64,000 bases of DNA from Hygrophila difformis (lineage: Eukaryota; Streptophyta; Magnoliopsida; Lamiales; Acanthaceae): the NCBI GenBank assembly GCA_030278955.1, contig JAOANR010000004.1, forward strand, positions 52,579,459 through 52,643,458. The letters run 5' to 3'. Below, piece by piece: positions 44,784 to 55,961 of the stretch. The position numbers and the translations under genes are program-made. Numbering within the stretch: the first letter of the stretch is position 1; each line of letters starts with the position of its first letter. The notes under the pieces are model-generated. The model worked only from the letters and a program-made list of their open reading frames with translations, was not told the DNA's origin and did no database searches.

Positions 44784-46702
44784 AAGAAATTAGATTTCCA
44801 ACAACAGTATACCTAGAGTTAACTATACTACAAACAAATATAACAACATGTGCTATACTAGATACAGGAGCAGAAATCACATTAATACAAGAACATTTAA
44901 TAAAAGAATTGGAAGAAAATAAAAGACCAATAGAAGTACATGGAGCTACTGGACATAGTCTAATTATTAATAAAATAGCTAAAGATGTTCAAATGATTTT
45001 AGGTAATAAAATATTTACAATACAAGAAGTATATTTTAGCCCAGTAAAAACAATTGATGTATTATTAGGGACAAATTTTACAAGTTTATTTCAAAGCTTT
45101 AGAGTAGATAGATATAATATTCAACTTAGATCAGCATGTAACCACTATATTACTATTCCGAGGATAAGGAAACCATACAGAGTGCTTCAGAAACGTGGTG
45201 AAAAAGGAGAAATTATAAAACAACCAATTACTTATTACATAAAATTTAAAATTCACAAAATTAAAAAACAAGTGCTAATTCAAAAGCCGGAAGATTTTGA
45301 TAAATATGAACTTCATGAGACAATAAAATACATCTCTGAAAACTATGGAGAAAATCCAATTGAAAAATGGAATCTTAATAAAATATATGCAGAATTAAAA
45401 ATGAAAAACGACGATATAATAATAAGAACTCAACCTATGATGCATAATCAAGAAGATATTGAAGAACTTCGAAAACAAATAAATGAATTGTTAGAATTAG
45501 ATCTTATTCAAGAATCTATAGCAGAACATAATAGTCAGGCTTTCTTGGTTAGAAATCGTAATGAACAAATAAGAAAGAAACCAAGGTTAGTAATAAACTA
45601 TAAGGAACTAAACAAAAACATGATATTTGATGGATACTTTCTACCTAACAAAGAAAATCTAATAGGATTAGCTAGAGGTAGAACTATCTATTCAAAATTT
45701 GACTGTAAAAATGGATTTTGGCAAATTAAAATGCATCCAGATAGTATAAAATATACAGCCTTTAGTACACCACAAGGACACTATGAATGGAAAGTTATGC
45801 CGTTTGGAATAAAAAATGGACCACAAATATTTCAAAGAAAAATGGATAAAACATTTAAAAAATTTAGTAACTTTATATTTGTATACGTAGATGATATACT
45901 AATAGCCTCAAACACTATAGAAGAACATAAAAAACATTTAGATATATTTGCAAAACTTTGTAAAGATCATGGATTAATCTTATCAGAAAAGAAAGCAGAA
46001 ATATTCAAAAATGAAATAGAATTTTTGGGTCTAATATTAAACAAACTTGGAATTAAAATGCAACCACACATAAGTACAAAACTTGTTAAAATGCCTGATG
46101 AACTTAGGAATAAATTAAACATACAAAGATTTCTTGGAATTCTAAATTATGCAGAAGGATTTATATCAAATTTAGCAAAAAAGACAAATGATTTAAGAAA
46201 GTTGATCAGAAAAAATAATAAAATAGGATGGAATGATCAACATACTGAAATTGTTAAACAATTAAAAGAAGAATGCTCCAAATTACCACCGTTAAGATTA
46301 CCTGATGAAAAAGATAATTTAATAGTACAAACCGATAGCTCAGACTACCATTGGGCAGGATTATTAAAAACCGATACTGGTGAAATTTGTAGATATGCAT
46401 CAGGAACATTACAAGGAGCAGCCATAAACTATAGTACAAATGAAAAAGAATTACTTGCAGTAATTAAATCAATAGATAAATTTTCATTTTGGTTATTAAG
46501 TAGAAGGTTTAAAGTATTAACTGACAATACACAAGTAAAACCTTTAATTTATAATAAAGTTCCAAATAAACCCCAATATAGAAGAATAATAAGATATCAG
46601 ACTTTTTTGTCAATGTATGACTTTACTGTTGAATATATTAAAGGGACTGAAAATTATCTAGCTGATTTTTTGAGCAGGAACCCTGAATATGGAGAACAAT
46701 GA
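44780..46702 (+). CDS. Pararetrovirus protease - reverse transcriptase - RNase H (640 aa)
   Basis: ATG at 44780 in ATGA with the previous stop. Domains: retropepsin (about 15-115) with DTGAE (Asp28) and LLGTNF; reverse transcriptase (about 215-440) with SKFDCKNGFWQIK, MPFGIKNGP and YVDD at 369-372; RNase H (about 510-635) with aspartate 519 in QTDSSD, the glutamate of STNEKELLA and aspartate 582 in TDNTQ. There is no integrase, as expected for Caulimoviridae. The protein copies the pregenomic RNA into DNA. All active-site residues are present and there are no internal stops. It overlaps the next frame by 14 bases. Confidence 0.96.
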   Translation: MKEIRFPTTVYLELTILQTNITTCAILDTGAEITLIQEHLIKELEENKRPIEVHGATGHSLIINKIAKDVQMILGNKIFTIQEVYFSPVKTIDVLLGTNFTSLFQSFRVDRYNIQLRSACNHYITIPRIRKPYRVLQKRGEKGEIIKQPITYYIKFKIHKIKKQVLIQKPEDFDKYELHETIKYISENYGENPIEKWNLNKIYAELKMKNDDIIIRTQPMMHNQEDIEELRKQINELLELDLIQESIAEHNSQAFLVRNRNEQIRKKPRLVINYKELNKNMIFDGYFLPNKENLIGLARGRTIYSKFDCKNGFWQIKMHPDSIKYTAFSTPQGHYEWKVMPFGIKNGPQIFQRKMDKTFKKFSNFIFVYVDDILIASNTIEEHKKHLDIFAKLCKDHGLILSEKKAEIFKNEIEFLGLILNKLGIKMQPHISTKLVKMPDELRNKLNIQRFLGILNYAEGFISNLAKKTNDLRKLIRKNNKIGWNDQHTEIVKQLKEECSKLPPLRLPDEKDNLIVQTDSSDYHWAGLLKTDTGEICRYASGTLQGAAINYSTNEKELLAVIKSIDKFSFWLLSRRFKVLTDNTQVKPLIYNKVPNKPQYRRIIRYQTFLSMYDFTVEYIKGTENYLADFLSRNPEYGEQ

Positions 46703-47777
46703 ACAATTGGATGATGCTGGTCTGACTGACCACATTTACAATGAAATAGATCGACTACAAAAACTACTCCAGTCGACTATGGACAGACAACTAAAACTGC
46801 AACAATTGATTGTTGGGAGTTTTATGGACGAACATAAGACTATCAATGACGATATATATGAATGTAACAAATGTTTGCAGGGATTACTAACTACTATGGA
46901 AGAATACTTTTACACCCCTGAAGAACTAAATACTGGTGTTTCAAACCAGGAAGGGAAAGCTAATCCTGTTCCACAAGAGGACAAACAAGCAAAACAATCT
47001 GGGGATGCAAGACCTTCGACCTCGTCGAAAAACATTGCAGAAACTAAGAAGTATTTTTGCGACAATATTCCTCAACCAACACCCATTAGCCCTGAAACAA
47101 GAAACTTTTTAGCAGAATACCATACCTTAAGCAGCTACATATACTCTTTACCCAGACAAGAAACATCATTCTACACAGAATTCACCAAATCCCTACATCC
47201 ACAAGTAACTATTTTACCAGGCTGCGACCCAAACTTTGTTTCGAACTGTTTCAAATTCGGCTTTATCAGAACTATTTTCCTGTCCCCTTTACGAACCGAA
47301 ATATCCAAATTACCTGTATTAATTGAAGCCCTAAACATAAGACCAAAAACCCAGAAACTGAAAATATTTTCTATCAGTCCAGAAGTCAAACACCCTTCCT
47401 ACCATCTTGCTATTGCAGAAGAAATCACTAAACCAGAAAGTTATCCTCAAGACTATGGAACCCCCAAAACAGAAATCTTCAATGACAAATACATCCACTT
47501 CAAAAGAGCAATGGGGATACGTGCTGTCCATGAACAGATGAAAAGACTATACAACCAAGGAGCAGGAATCTTTTTTGGAAATGAAGAAATTGTAGTGATT
47601 GAACAATTGAACACTCCAGGATTCAGATCAGGAAACTTAGCAGGACTAATTCAGAAATTTGACACATACAATTTTGAATGCTCAGAAGAAGTCAAGAGTA
47701 TCTGGAAGAAAGCTGTAGAAAAATCCACCACAAGTCTAAAGACAAGAACATTTCTTCGGAAAGAGACAACGAAGTGA
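46689..47777 (+). CDS. Transactivator / inclusion-body protein-like (362 aa)
   Basis: ATG at 46689, 362 residues. Last frame before the pregenomic promoter, the place of the translational transactivator (TAV) in caulimo-, soymo-, cavemo- and solendoviruses. The N-terminal third is coiled-coil-like and polar with a Ser/Pro/Lys linker (about 75-120); the rest (about 125-330) is a compact domain with GCDPNFVSNCFKFGF and MGIRAVHEQMKRLY. TAVs let ribosomes reinitiate on polycistronic RNA and build virus factories. Assignment rests mainly on position and general shape. The tight start/stop overlaps of the upstream frames fit such a mechanism. Confidence 0.7.
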   Translation: MENNEQLDDAGLTDHIYNEIDRLQKLLQSTMDRQLKLQQLIVGSFMDEHKTINDDIYECNKCLQGLLTTMEEYFYTPEELNTGVSNQEGKANPVPQEDKQAKQSGDARPSTSSKNIAETKKYFCDNIPQPTPISPETRNFLAEYHTLSSYIYSLPRQETSFYTEFTKSLHPQVTILPGCDPNFVSNCFKFGFIRTIFLSPLRTEISKLPVLIEALNIRPKTQKLKIFSISPEVKHPSYHLAIAEEITKPESYPQDYGTPKTEIFNDKYIHFKRAMGIRAVHEQMKRLYNQGAGIFFGNEEIVVIEQLNTPGFRSGNLAGLIQKFDTYNFECSEEVKSIWKKAVEKSTTSLKTRTFLRKETTK

Positions 47778-48070
47778 GGTAAGCAGTGACGACAAAGAGG
47801 AACAATGTAGCACTAAGAAGAGAATAATGCAGCAAGACGTATGCCATGACGAATGCACACAAACAAACAAAGAAGAAAGATAATAAACAAGTGAATTATT
47901 GAAGACAATAATGTATAGCCACCGGATGAATTATTACAAGAAGACAGCTCAAAGTGCATGATTAAAGAAGAAAGTGACAGCCACCAAACATCAATAATGG
48001 AGAAGAAAAGAAGGGAGAAGATGATGCCACGTACCTCAATTCAGGACCATTAGATCTTCAGAACTCCATC

Positions 48071-48077
48071 TATAAAA
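48071..48077 (+). promoter_or_regulatory. TATA box of the pregenomic RNA promoter
   Basis: TCTATAAAAGGAGGC, the typical 35S-type TATA context of caulimovirids, about 290 bases after the last viral frame. Transcription would start about 30 bases downstream, near 48100. Confidence 0.8.
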
Positions 48078-48203
48078 GGAGGCAATGCTTATGAAGAAGG
48101 CAGAAGTGAAGATACCTATCATAGTATTCTTTCTCTTGCATTTCTTTGTAATCTTTAGTTCTCTCTGTGTGATGTAAAACTATGAGTGATTTTAAAAGCT
48201 TTC

Positions 48204-48209
48204 AATAAA
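48204..48209 (+). terminator. Viral poly(A) signal
   Basis: AATAAA about 100 bases downstream of the expected start site. In caulimovirids the signal sits just past the cap site so that the RNA is terminally redundant; it is bypassed on first passage and used on the second. Confidence 0.75.
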
Positions 48210-48713
48210 AGATGATCGGCTAAGTACAATAGCCTGATCATTCCAGTAAATATCTTCGAGTATATTTTTCTAAAAGTCTACCAAAATTCTGAATATATGT
48301 GAGTGAGTGAAACATATGTTGAGAGTCATGTCATCGATACAGTGATTTCCGAGAGGTCATGCATACCGGAGTAAGGCAGGAGGCCTGAAAGAAGGATAGC
48401 AGACGAGGAAAGAAGGTTACTCGTTGAAGGACTTGATCAGAAGTTTCAACCACAAAGCTTATACTACGGAAGCGAGGTAGACCCTGAAATTTTACTTTGA
48501 ATGATAAATACTGTGAATGATCATGGCATATATTTCAATTATTTACGTTCTCTGCAAAAGATCATTAAATAGAATCTATAACATAATATTTGATATTGTA
48601 AGAACAAATACAACAGAAAATTTACTACAATACAAGTCTTTCACTTTTCATATATTAGATTGTTCGATAAAAATACACAATACACAGAACCACTAGATAA
48701 GAAGGATAAAAAT

Positions 48714-48832
48714 ATTTAATAATAATAATAATAAATAATTAATTAAATAATAAATAATAATAATAAATTAATTAATAATAATCAGTAAATTAAATATAAA
48801 TAAATAAATAAATAATAAAATTAAGGATATTT
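48714..48832. repeat. AT-only simple repeat at the viral right border
   Basis: Almost pure A/T (AATAATAAT, TTAATTAAATAAT and AAATAAATAAAT runs). It separates the viral leader from the RPT4 upstream region and is a likely integration point or filler. Confidence 0.8.
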
Positions 48833-49204
48833 TAATATTTCCTATCAATCATTTTAGAACAGGTTAATCTTTAAATGTTAAATAAGTTTCAAAGTTTTGG
48901 GGTCCCTATCTCTAAACTTATGAAAAGGGGGTCTTTGACCCTAATATTATGTTTCAAGAGGTCCCTCTCCCAAACTACCCCTTTATATTGATTGAGCTGG
49001 GCCTTGAATTTTAATTAAATATTATGCTATCGGGCTTTTACTGACGGCCCATTTCAAGGGGTAGAGAGTGATGGTTCCTTTCTTGGCCAACAAGTTCAAA
49101 TACTGAATCGAGGTTATGGTGTTCAGAAATTGAATTTATTGGGAATTTCTGGAGGAGAGGGCAGACCGGCTCAGGAAATTACATAGAAAAGGAAGAGAAC
49201 GGAA
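48833..49204. promoter_or_regulatory. RPT4 upstream region and 5' UTR
   Basis: Contains GGTCC-rich stretches at 48898-48970 of a kind often seen at plant repeat edges. The 5' UTR must be in the right part. No clear core promoter motif was identified. Confidence 0.45.
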
Positions 49205-52028
49205 ATGGCTACCGAAGGTGGTGAAGATGCCGGCCGCCGCAAGGCGATTCAGGATTACAGGCGAAAGCTGCTAAACCACAAGGAACTCGAAGGGCGCGTT
49301 CGATCTGGTTTCTATTTATTAAACCCTAGTTTTCTACATTTGGTTTCTTGATAAAAAAATGTATATTTATTTATTTTATACAAGAGCTTGATTTTGATGA
49401 CTTATACTTGCTTAGTGAAGGATTTGATCTGTTTTGTGTGAAATTTTCTTGGGTTCTAGTCATTTTGGGATTCAGCGCCGGGTTGTTGTGGTTTATTTTG
49501 GGCAAACGAACGATGTGGTGGGAAGTGGAGGAGGAGCGGATTGGGATTTGGGATCCTAGTGTTTTTAATTTGAAATTGGATATATGTATGGTTGAGATTT
49601 GTGCTTCATCTTGATAATTTGATGTTGGATTGGATCTTTCTTAAGACGAACAGTCGAATTGAGTGAGCTCATTTTTGAAGCTTTAATTGGAAATATTGAA
49701 CTGTTTTATTATGGTTGTATTGTTGTAGAGTTCTGTCTGAATCTTAATAGTAACTACTGAGTGGCCTTGGTTTTTGAATGGAAGTGCCATTTTCGAAGGG
49801 TAAACTGTGCTAGTGCTCACAATATTCTTCAATTGTACTAGTATTCTTCTTGGAGCATTTTCGGGGTAAACTCGCAGAGAAGTGTTTGTGCAATAGGGTT
49901 GAGTCAGAATTTATTGACATGAGTTGTTTTGTGTGTGCTGCATTTTGATTATTTCTCTGAATTTTTTTGACAAATATTGCTTATATTTTTGGCTTCTTGA
50001 CGATCAATGTTGAACTAGTTCAGTACTGATGGTGAATTTTTACCTATGAAGTACTTTATCTTCAAGTTGACACTATTGTCCTTACTAATTAAATATTGTA
50101 TGATTTGAACAGCGAGGGAGAATTTAAGAACTGAAAAGAAGGAGTATGCCAAGACAGAAGATGATTTGAAGTCTCTTCAGAGCGTTGGACAGATTATAGG
50201 CGAAGTTCTCAGGCCATTGGACAATGAACGTTGTAAGATTTTTACTTGCTTTCTTTTTAAGCTCAATATCTCCAATCCCGATTCTTACTTGCTTTCTTTT
50301 TTAAGTTTATTGCTTCCAATCCTCCATGTTCGCCTCTTCTGTTCAAACTTAACTCTTTTTCTTAATTCAGTTGATAGAAACTTTTATTCCATAGTTCTTT
50401 CTATATGGAAGGTCGCTAGTATATTAGGATTTTCAGGCATTGTGGTTTTTCTGGTTTTAATGGATTGCTTTTCAAACACAAATTGAGGATGTTATTACCA
50501 TTTTTAGTGATAGTCAAAGCAAGCAGCGGCCCAAGATATGTGGTTGGGTGTCGTAATAAAGTGGACAAAGATAAACTTACCGCAGGCACCAGGGTGGTTC
50601 TTGATATGACAACCCTTACAATTATGCGAGCTCTTCCACGTGAGGTATAGAAATGTCTGCAATACTGCTAAGCTTGCCTGGTTAAAGCTCCTTTTGATAA
50701 TTTGATTCAATCCCCATCTTTTTATTAACTGTTTTTTGTCTTGTTGAATGGTGTAGGTAGATCCAGTTGTTTACAACATGCTTCATGAGGACCCTGGAAA
50801 TGTTAGTTATTCTGCTGTCGGTGGACTAGGTGATCAAATTCGAGAATTGAGAGAATCAATAGAATTGCCTCTAATGAATCCTGAGCTGTTTCTTAGAGTT
50901 GGAATAAAACCTCCCAAAGGTGTACTTCTTTATGGACCTCCTGGAACCGGCAAGACGCTGCTGGCCAGAGCTATTGCCAGTAACATAGATGCCAATTTCT
51001 TGAAGGTTGATAAAAATGCAAAACAATGTTTATTACAGTGATCTTATCATTTGATTCCTACTTATAAGATGCCATTAAATAGGTTGTATCAAGTGCTATT
51101 ATTGACAAGTACATAGGTGAGAGTGCAAGATTGATCAGGGAAATGTTTGGCTATGCACGTGACCACCAGGTATGCATTAGATGCAATGTCTGTTTGTCTA
51201 TAAAAGTGCTTTATTATCTAATTTATTTTCTACCTTTCTTTTGTCTGAAGCCGTGCATCATATTTATGGATGAGATTGATGCCATTGGTGGGCGTCGATT
51301 TAGTGAGGGAACAAGTGCAGATCGGGAAATTCAGAGGACCCTGATGGAGCTATTAAACCAACTTGATGGTTTTGATCAGCTTGGAAAGGTGTTGTTTTGC
51401 TATCAATTGTTGAATTTGAATTCTTGCATGAAACTGCCTGGGCCTGAATAGGGTTGGGTTGAGTTATCTTCAGGTTAAAATGATAATGGCAACGAACAGA
51501 CCTGATGTTCTGGATCCTGCCCTTCTCCGCCCCGGCCGTTTGGACAGGAAAATCGAGATACCATTGCCTAATGAACAATCGAGGATGGAAATTCTCAAGA
51601 TTCATGCTGCTGGAATAGCCAAACATGGGGAAATTGATTATGAAGCTGTTGTAAAGCTTGCTGAGGTAAAAATTTAGGAAAAACAAATCAAAACAAAAGT
51701 TGAAGTGCTTGATTAACCTTTTATCCAATATCATGCATGTCTGATGGCTGATGGCTGATGTGTTCCATTGTCTAGGGATTTAACGGGGCTGATCTTCGCA
51801 ACATATGTACAGAGGCTGGCATGTCAGCAATTCGTGCAGAGCGTGACTATGTTATCCATGAAGATTTCATGAAGGTAAAATTTCCTAACTTGAGATGTTG
51901 AATTTGGCAGTATGAAGAAAATCAGTGGTATTTATGATTGAAAAATATGACAGGCTGTACGGAAACTGAATGAGGCTAAGAAACTTGAATCAAGTGCCCA
52001 TTATAGTGCTGACTTAGGGAAAGATTAG
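49205..52028 (+). CDS. RPT4: 26S proteasome regulatory ATPase subunit RPT4
   Basis: Nine exons: 49205-49307, 50113-50232, 50508-50644, 50757-51005, 51083-51169, 51251-51388, 51474-51665, 51776-51874, 51954-52028; all introns GT-AG. They join without frame change into 399 residues, the length I know for plant RPT4. N-terminal coiled coil and OB domain (about 20-120) precede the AAA ATPase: Walker A GPPGTGKT at 180-187, Walker B FMDEID near 238-242, and the second-region-of-homology block [18 protein letters not shown] near 285-302. RPT4 is one of six ATPases of the 19S base that unfold ubiquitinated proteins and feed them to the 20S core, in cytosol and nucleus. The C-terminus (LGKD) lacks the HbYX motif, as expected for RPT4. 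Confidence 0.96.
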
Positions 52029-52955
52029 CAGCCTGGGGAGTCTTCCTTTTGAAACCAATGAAGACAATGGTAATCCGTTCACTTTTGAGAAGATATATGA
52101 GTGATTGTGCCGCTATCAGGAGATTGTTATGTTATATTGTGTTCTACGCTCGGCCTGTCTTTGTATTCTTGTTTAACAACCGCTGCCTAGCTCCAAACAG
52201 CCTAAATTCTCTTTCAATCTTTTGGATATATCATATTCTGCTTATTTATAAAATTATGCGGCCATGATCATAAAATGGATTCCTACCGTTAAGAATTCCC
52301 AAACTTGATACTATATGCATATGCTTGCTGAATTTATCCTTTTAAGGGCAATCAACATATGTACCTACATTTACCGAGTAGTGTTTTCTTTTTTTCTTTA
52401 AAAAAGAATTGAAAAATCATTTCTACTAATGTCGAGTCAAAAGGTACAAAATTTTGACAAGAAAAGGAAGTTCATTCAACAGAAAACAGTGGTATCAGGC
52501 ATGTGTTTCCGACCCAAATAAGTGAGTTTACGAAAAAAATTGTGGATGGATGAGGAAAGCAAATAAGAAAGTTCCTGAAAGAAATGTCGAATATTCAAAC
52601 CAAACAAGGATGTTTGTGAAAAAAGATAGAAACATTCTGTCAATATAGAAGAGTGGTATGCTCCATCCAAACCCCGAGTCACTAATTCAATCCATTCATT
52701 CACCTAAAAAGTTTCGATTGTACTCCATATACAAATACTGGGCTCTGGGCACGACTGTGTTGGTCTTCATTCTATATTCGCACAATCGTTATCTCAACAA
52801 TCCAACCAGCATTTATATTAGTTTTTTTTTTAAGTTACAACAGCTTCTTGTAATAAATAAGTTAGGCTATCAACCATCTGCTTCATCAAAAGGTACAACA
52901 ACACGTTTTTTTTGTTATTTCAGTCATGGTCCTTGAAGCTTCTCCCTCCACAAGC
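52029..52955. other. Convergent intergenic region (RPT4 and EF-hand gene 3' ends)
   Basis: The two genes end toward each other here, so the interval holds both 3' UTRs. No gene was recognised; short frames (52049-52267, 52476-52703, 52658-52936) are not supported. Confidence 0.6.
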
Positions 52956-55900
52956 TTAGGGTGATGACGGCTGCAGGAGGGTCGAGGATGATGACAGTGG
53001 CTCATGCACCACTGAGTTTATCGACACTGAAACTGGGCTGCCTTCCAACTGTAGCATTATGCTTCCGAGGACTTCAGTCAGCAATTTCTTGAACTCGTCT
53101 TCTTTCACCGTTTTCCCATCACCTGCTTCCACCATTTTCAGGGCTTCATTCATAATGATATCCATCTGTGAGGCAAACATGCAAATCATTGCACACTACA
53201 GTTCCATCGCCTTCGCAAAAATCACACTAATGGATAACAACTTGCCAGTAACAAATGAAAATTTTGATTTGAGCTGACATGGAAATTACCTGGTCGATAG
53301 CCCCTAGTGGTGGTAGGCCAGCAGATGCAGCCATAGAATCAAGGGCAACACCCAGATGCTCCTTTGATAGTTTACCATTCCGGTCCTTGGGAATGCTCTT
53401 TAAGACAGATTCCATTGTCTGCACGAAATTAGTAAAATGAAGTTGCTACTTTGCAAACCGAATCACTATGTTGATAATTTGGCATTTAGAAAGGGGTATT
53501 AAAGCACGAGCAGTCCTATGGAACAATTGGAATAGTACCTAAACGAGTCACTAACCTTTTCCAGCTCGAATTTGTTTGACAACAGTCTCTTGATGCCATT
53601 CCCGTCAAACGTATTCTGGCTGTGGGCAACAATAGCTGGTTGTTCCTTCAGGTGTTGCACCATACACTCTGCAGCTCGTTTAAACTCGGATAAAAATGAC
53701 TCCTGAGAAACTGGTTGCTGAAGGGTAGCCCCAAGTAAATTTAGTGATGGTTCTACGATGTTGCTCATAACCTACAAATGGTGGGAGCCCTTGTTCAATG
53801 GATTTATGGGAAGTATCAAACAACCAGAGCAAATGATGCCATTGGCTCAACACCAAATTGAAGGCATCATAACACCACATGGGGAGATTATTGTGCACTA
53901 TCATAAACTCCATTTTGAAAGATAAGGAAAATAGTAGTTAATGAAGATTTTGATTTTTACCCAAGGATCTGCGACAGGAGGCATTCCTTTGTCAACAGTG
54001 AGCTTCTCCAAAGCCTTGATGATGTAATCTTTAAGGGATCCATTAGTCAATTTGATCTCAGAATAAACACAAAGCATCTCCGGTTCAAATATTGGACTCT
54101 GGAGAAACTCATGGAGGTCTTCACCATCAATACGAAGAATCACAACAGGATCTCGTTTCAAACCAGCTGCCATGCCCAGTAGAAAATCCGACAAAACCTC
54201 TTTGAATGTACTCTTGCTTATCTTTCCTTTTTTCCCGTGCGTAAATTCATTAAGGACCTGGATAAGATCAGAAACAAGAAAAACTTCTATTATCCAGAAA
54301 GGTAGTTCGAAGAGAACTCGATTTTAACATCTAGCCATTTGCCTTCATTAAACAATCACGTCAATATATACACTTCTTCTACACTTTTACATGTCCAAAC
54401 CAAAAGCAAAATACTGAAATAAAATCCAAGACAAAATATTTCATTCTGACCAAAAGACAACCACCAATCCAATGTAGCTTATGGGTGTGTAAGTGTGTGT
54501 GGCTAACAAGTCAAGGCACAAGATTTTCTCATAATATTATCATTTGCCTTTCAACTTTCACAACTAGTTTAGGTAACTAAGGCATATATATAGAGGCATC
54601 AAAGTTCACAAATCCACCTCACTTTGGTGCTGAATGATGTTTCTGTCAAAACCCCTTAAATTGTTCTCATTTCAACAGAGACAGGGTAGTACACTTTCGG
54701 TTCATGAAAAAGTGGAGCACTTTCCTTTTATACTGTCTTTTGAGGTGAAAAAGAGCCCAACACCTTAGTGCTTAAATAAACAATGAATTAAATTAGGCAT
54801 GAACTTGTTGTGTCTCTATCAAGCCTTTTGAGCAATTGAGTTAACCAAAAAAGTCTTCTAACGAGGCTCATCGAACTTGCAGGTTCTGGGGCTGCAAAAC
54901 TTTCATTTGGTCCCAGCGCCATTTTCCAGAAGTAAAAAAGTATCCTCTTAACTTTTCACTAGATTCTGATTTATTAAAGATAACAAGAAAAGCAATTCAG
55001 GAAGTTATCCAAAAAGGCAAGAGATTAACCCAAAATTAGTAATAGCGCGCCTAAAATTGGCCTGGCATCAAGGTCAGGAACTTTGGGTGCTTCATAAACC
55101 AAGATCATACAGGTGATGTTAGTTAATGCCACCACAACTACCTAAATGTTGATAGTATGTCAACGAAGTTCGCAAAATTCAGTTTTCAGCATGAAATATA
55201 TGAGGTGTGATGCATTAGCCACTATATAGCTTCTAGAAACTAATTTTACTAGAAGAGCCTCTACTTGTTAAAGATGCATATTGAATGGCTGCTCTAGGCC
55301 AAGAATTTACTTACACTCAAGTTCCCAAAGAAGTATACCAGGAAATCCACAAATCCAGCATTTCATAAAGAGCAAACACGCAGGAACCAACCAAAGTTGA
55401 TGATTTTGCCTTCAAAACTTATTATTCCAATATGTAAATGGATTCATGGTGTTTATTTATTTATTTAAATAATATGTAAATGATTCCAATTACAGGATGT
55501 TCTCTTCAATTTCATTTCCTATAAATAAATTTTTTATGTAACCAAAACGCTTCCAATTTTTGAAACACATATACAGCCGTAGAAAACTAGCAACGAAAAC
55601 AGAATTATGCAATTACTTGAGGCAAAAATTGTGATTTATGAATTTGATCGTGTAAATTCAGCCACAAACAAGAAAACGAATCCGAAAGTAGCAATAAAAA
55701 GGAAACAAAAACCTCAGCATAAATACGATCGGACTCGGGGGAAGTCCCCTGAGCGGGCAAGCCGAGCGCGGCGCCGATATCGGCCACGGCAGGTTGAAGC
55801 TCTTTGACCGAAAGTTTCCCGTCGCAGTCGGCGTCGAGTTCCTGAAACTTGCGGCTGACAAATCTGCTAAATACTTTCTCGTTCTCAACCAACTCCTTTA

Positions 55901-55961
55901 TATCGGAACCATCCATCACCTCATGACTCTTAGTACCGCTGCTGCTGGTTTTGTCGTTCAT
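52956..55961 (-). CDS. EF-hand calcium-binding family protein
   Basis: Five exons: 55961-55713, 54257-53961, 53771-53556, 53418-53290, 53165-52956; all introns GT-AG, joining to 366 residues. ATG at 55961 is chosen over an upstream TTG frame extension. One canonical EF-hand loop is at residues 43-54 (DADCDGKLSVKE). Three later segments look like weakened hands: around HSQNTFDGNGIKRLL, KDRNGKLSKEHLG and GDGKTVKEDEFKKLL. This matches an uncharacterised plant EF-hand family with several divergent hands; role probably calcium sensing, target unknown. No signal peptide or membrane segment seen. The first intron is 1.45 kb (54258-55712). Confidence 0.85.

Larger units (their letters stand above)
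40085..48712 (+). mobile_element. Endogenous pararetrovirus (Caulimoviridae), near full length
   Basis: About 8.6 kb holding eight uninterrupted plus-strand frames, a tRNA-Met primer site (40501-40512), a TATA box (48071) and a poly(A) signal (48204). There are no LTRs, no integrase and no chromodomain; movement protein, zinc-knuckle coat protein and a transactivator-like last frame mark it as a caulimovirid. The coding strand is strongly A-rich, unlike the host genes on either side. The promoter is at the right and the leader continues to about 48700, while the rest of the leader would be left of the primer site, so the circle was opened inside the leader. Exact borders and genus are uncertain. 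Confidence 0.9.
47778..48713 (+). promoter_or_regulatory. Viral intergenic region: pregenomic promoter and leader part
   Basis: Follows the last viral frame. TGACG motifs occur at about 47787 and 47849 and a CCACGTAC motif near 48027, possible activator sites. The TATA box is at 48071-48077 and the poly(A) signal at 48204-48209. The sequence from about 48100 to 48700 should be the start of the RNA leader. No open frame of note. Confidence 0.7.

Noticed and set aside
40177..47777. Reading the viral block as another LTR retrotransposon
   Set aside because: No LTRs, integrase or polypurine-LTR border; it has a movement protein, a pararetroviral promoter layout and a transactivator-like frame.
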